The notes under the pieces: model-generated | Database searches by the model: none | Seen by the model: the letters and a program-made list of their open reading frames with translations, nothing else | Told to the model about the DNA's origin: nothing | NCBI GenBank assembly: GCA_002305955.1 | Contig: DBRH01000064.1 | Location: 2,037 to 7,598, forward strand | Source of the DNA: Kosmotogaceae bacterium UBA1373 | Lineage (GTDB): Bacteria; Thermotogota; Thermotogae; Petrotogales; Kosmotogaceae | Direction of reading: 5' to 3' | DNA length: 5,562 bases | Position numbers and translations under genes: made by a program | In this document: positions 5,476-5,562 of the stretch, one piece after another | Layout: each line of letters begins with the position of its first letter | How positions within the stretch are numbered: position 1 is the stretch's first letter

Positions 5476-5562
5476 TCCTTGACGATATTCAACGGTCTGG
5501 ATCGCGTACATTCAGACAAATCTTCATAGGTCGTCCCTCTCTTTGATGATAAAATCGGAGTG

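Noticed and set aside
5464..5505. GATCC...GGATC inverted match after the GNAT stop, considered as a terminator
   Set aside because: The arms are only 5 bp with a loop of about 20 bases and no following T-run.
4861..5511. 216-codon minus-strand frame opposite the GNAT gene
   Set aside because: The plus-strand frame carries intact GNAT motifs A and B; the minus-strand translation has no domain-like features.
5476..5562. Promoter or gene start at the right edge (TTGATGATAAAAT, then CGGAGTG at the very end)
   Set aside because: The AT-rich and GGAG-like bits are suggestive, but the downstream sequence is missing and no -35/-10 pair with correct spacing is present.

Overview
The window looks like chromosomal DNA from a Thermotogota bacterium, most likely a mesophilic Mesotoga/Kosmotoga-type relative. 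The grounds are a moderate base composition, arginine written mainly as AGA/AGG with some CGN codons, purine-rich Shine-Dalgarno sites, TTG start codons, and a large solute-binding protein of a style I associate with that group. This placement is inference from sequence style, not a database match.

Layout. (1) 1-2240, minus strand: a large secreted solute-binding protein of the SBP_bac_5 (oligopeptide/dipeptide/sugar, 'cluster C') class. It starts at a TTG and runs off the left edge, with 746 codons visible. Its segments appear in circularly permuted order, the canonical C-terminal half first and the N-terminal half second. (2) 2241-2664: 424 bp without a convincing gene. It holds a palindromic operator/extended -10 candidate close to the transporter gene, other promoter-like boxes, and a roughly 170-bp element with two-part inverted terminal repeats and a 10-bp minisatellite inside. 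The element ends 2 bp from the neighbouring stop codon. (3) 2665-4506, minus strand: a secreted 613-residue protein joining an alpha/beta-hydrolase domain to three tandem chagasin-like (MEROPS I42) protease-inhibitor domains. The hydrolase domain lacks both the nucleophilic Ser and the acidic residue of the triad, so it looks like a pseudoenzyme. (4) 4507-4695: a compact divergent promoter region with a shared palindromic -10 and a possible leader mini-ORF. (5) 4696-5475, plus strand: a two-part GNAT-family acetyltransferase. (6) 5476-5562: a short tail with nothing I can assign.

How they fit together. Both minus-strand products carry signal peptides and would act outside the cytoplasm: one captures nutrients, probably peptides or oligosaccharides, and the other could bind or block cysteine proteases. 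A 424-bp gap with its own promoter candidates separates them, so I do not assume one operon. The GNAT gene is divergent and cytoplasmic, and no functional link is visible beyond the shared promoter region. The most unusual items are the dead-hydrolase plus triple-inhibitor fusion, the permuted binding protein, and the MITE-like intergenic element.
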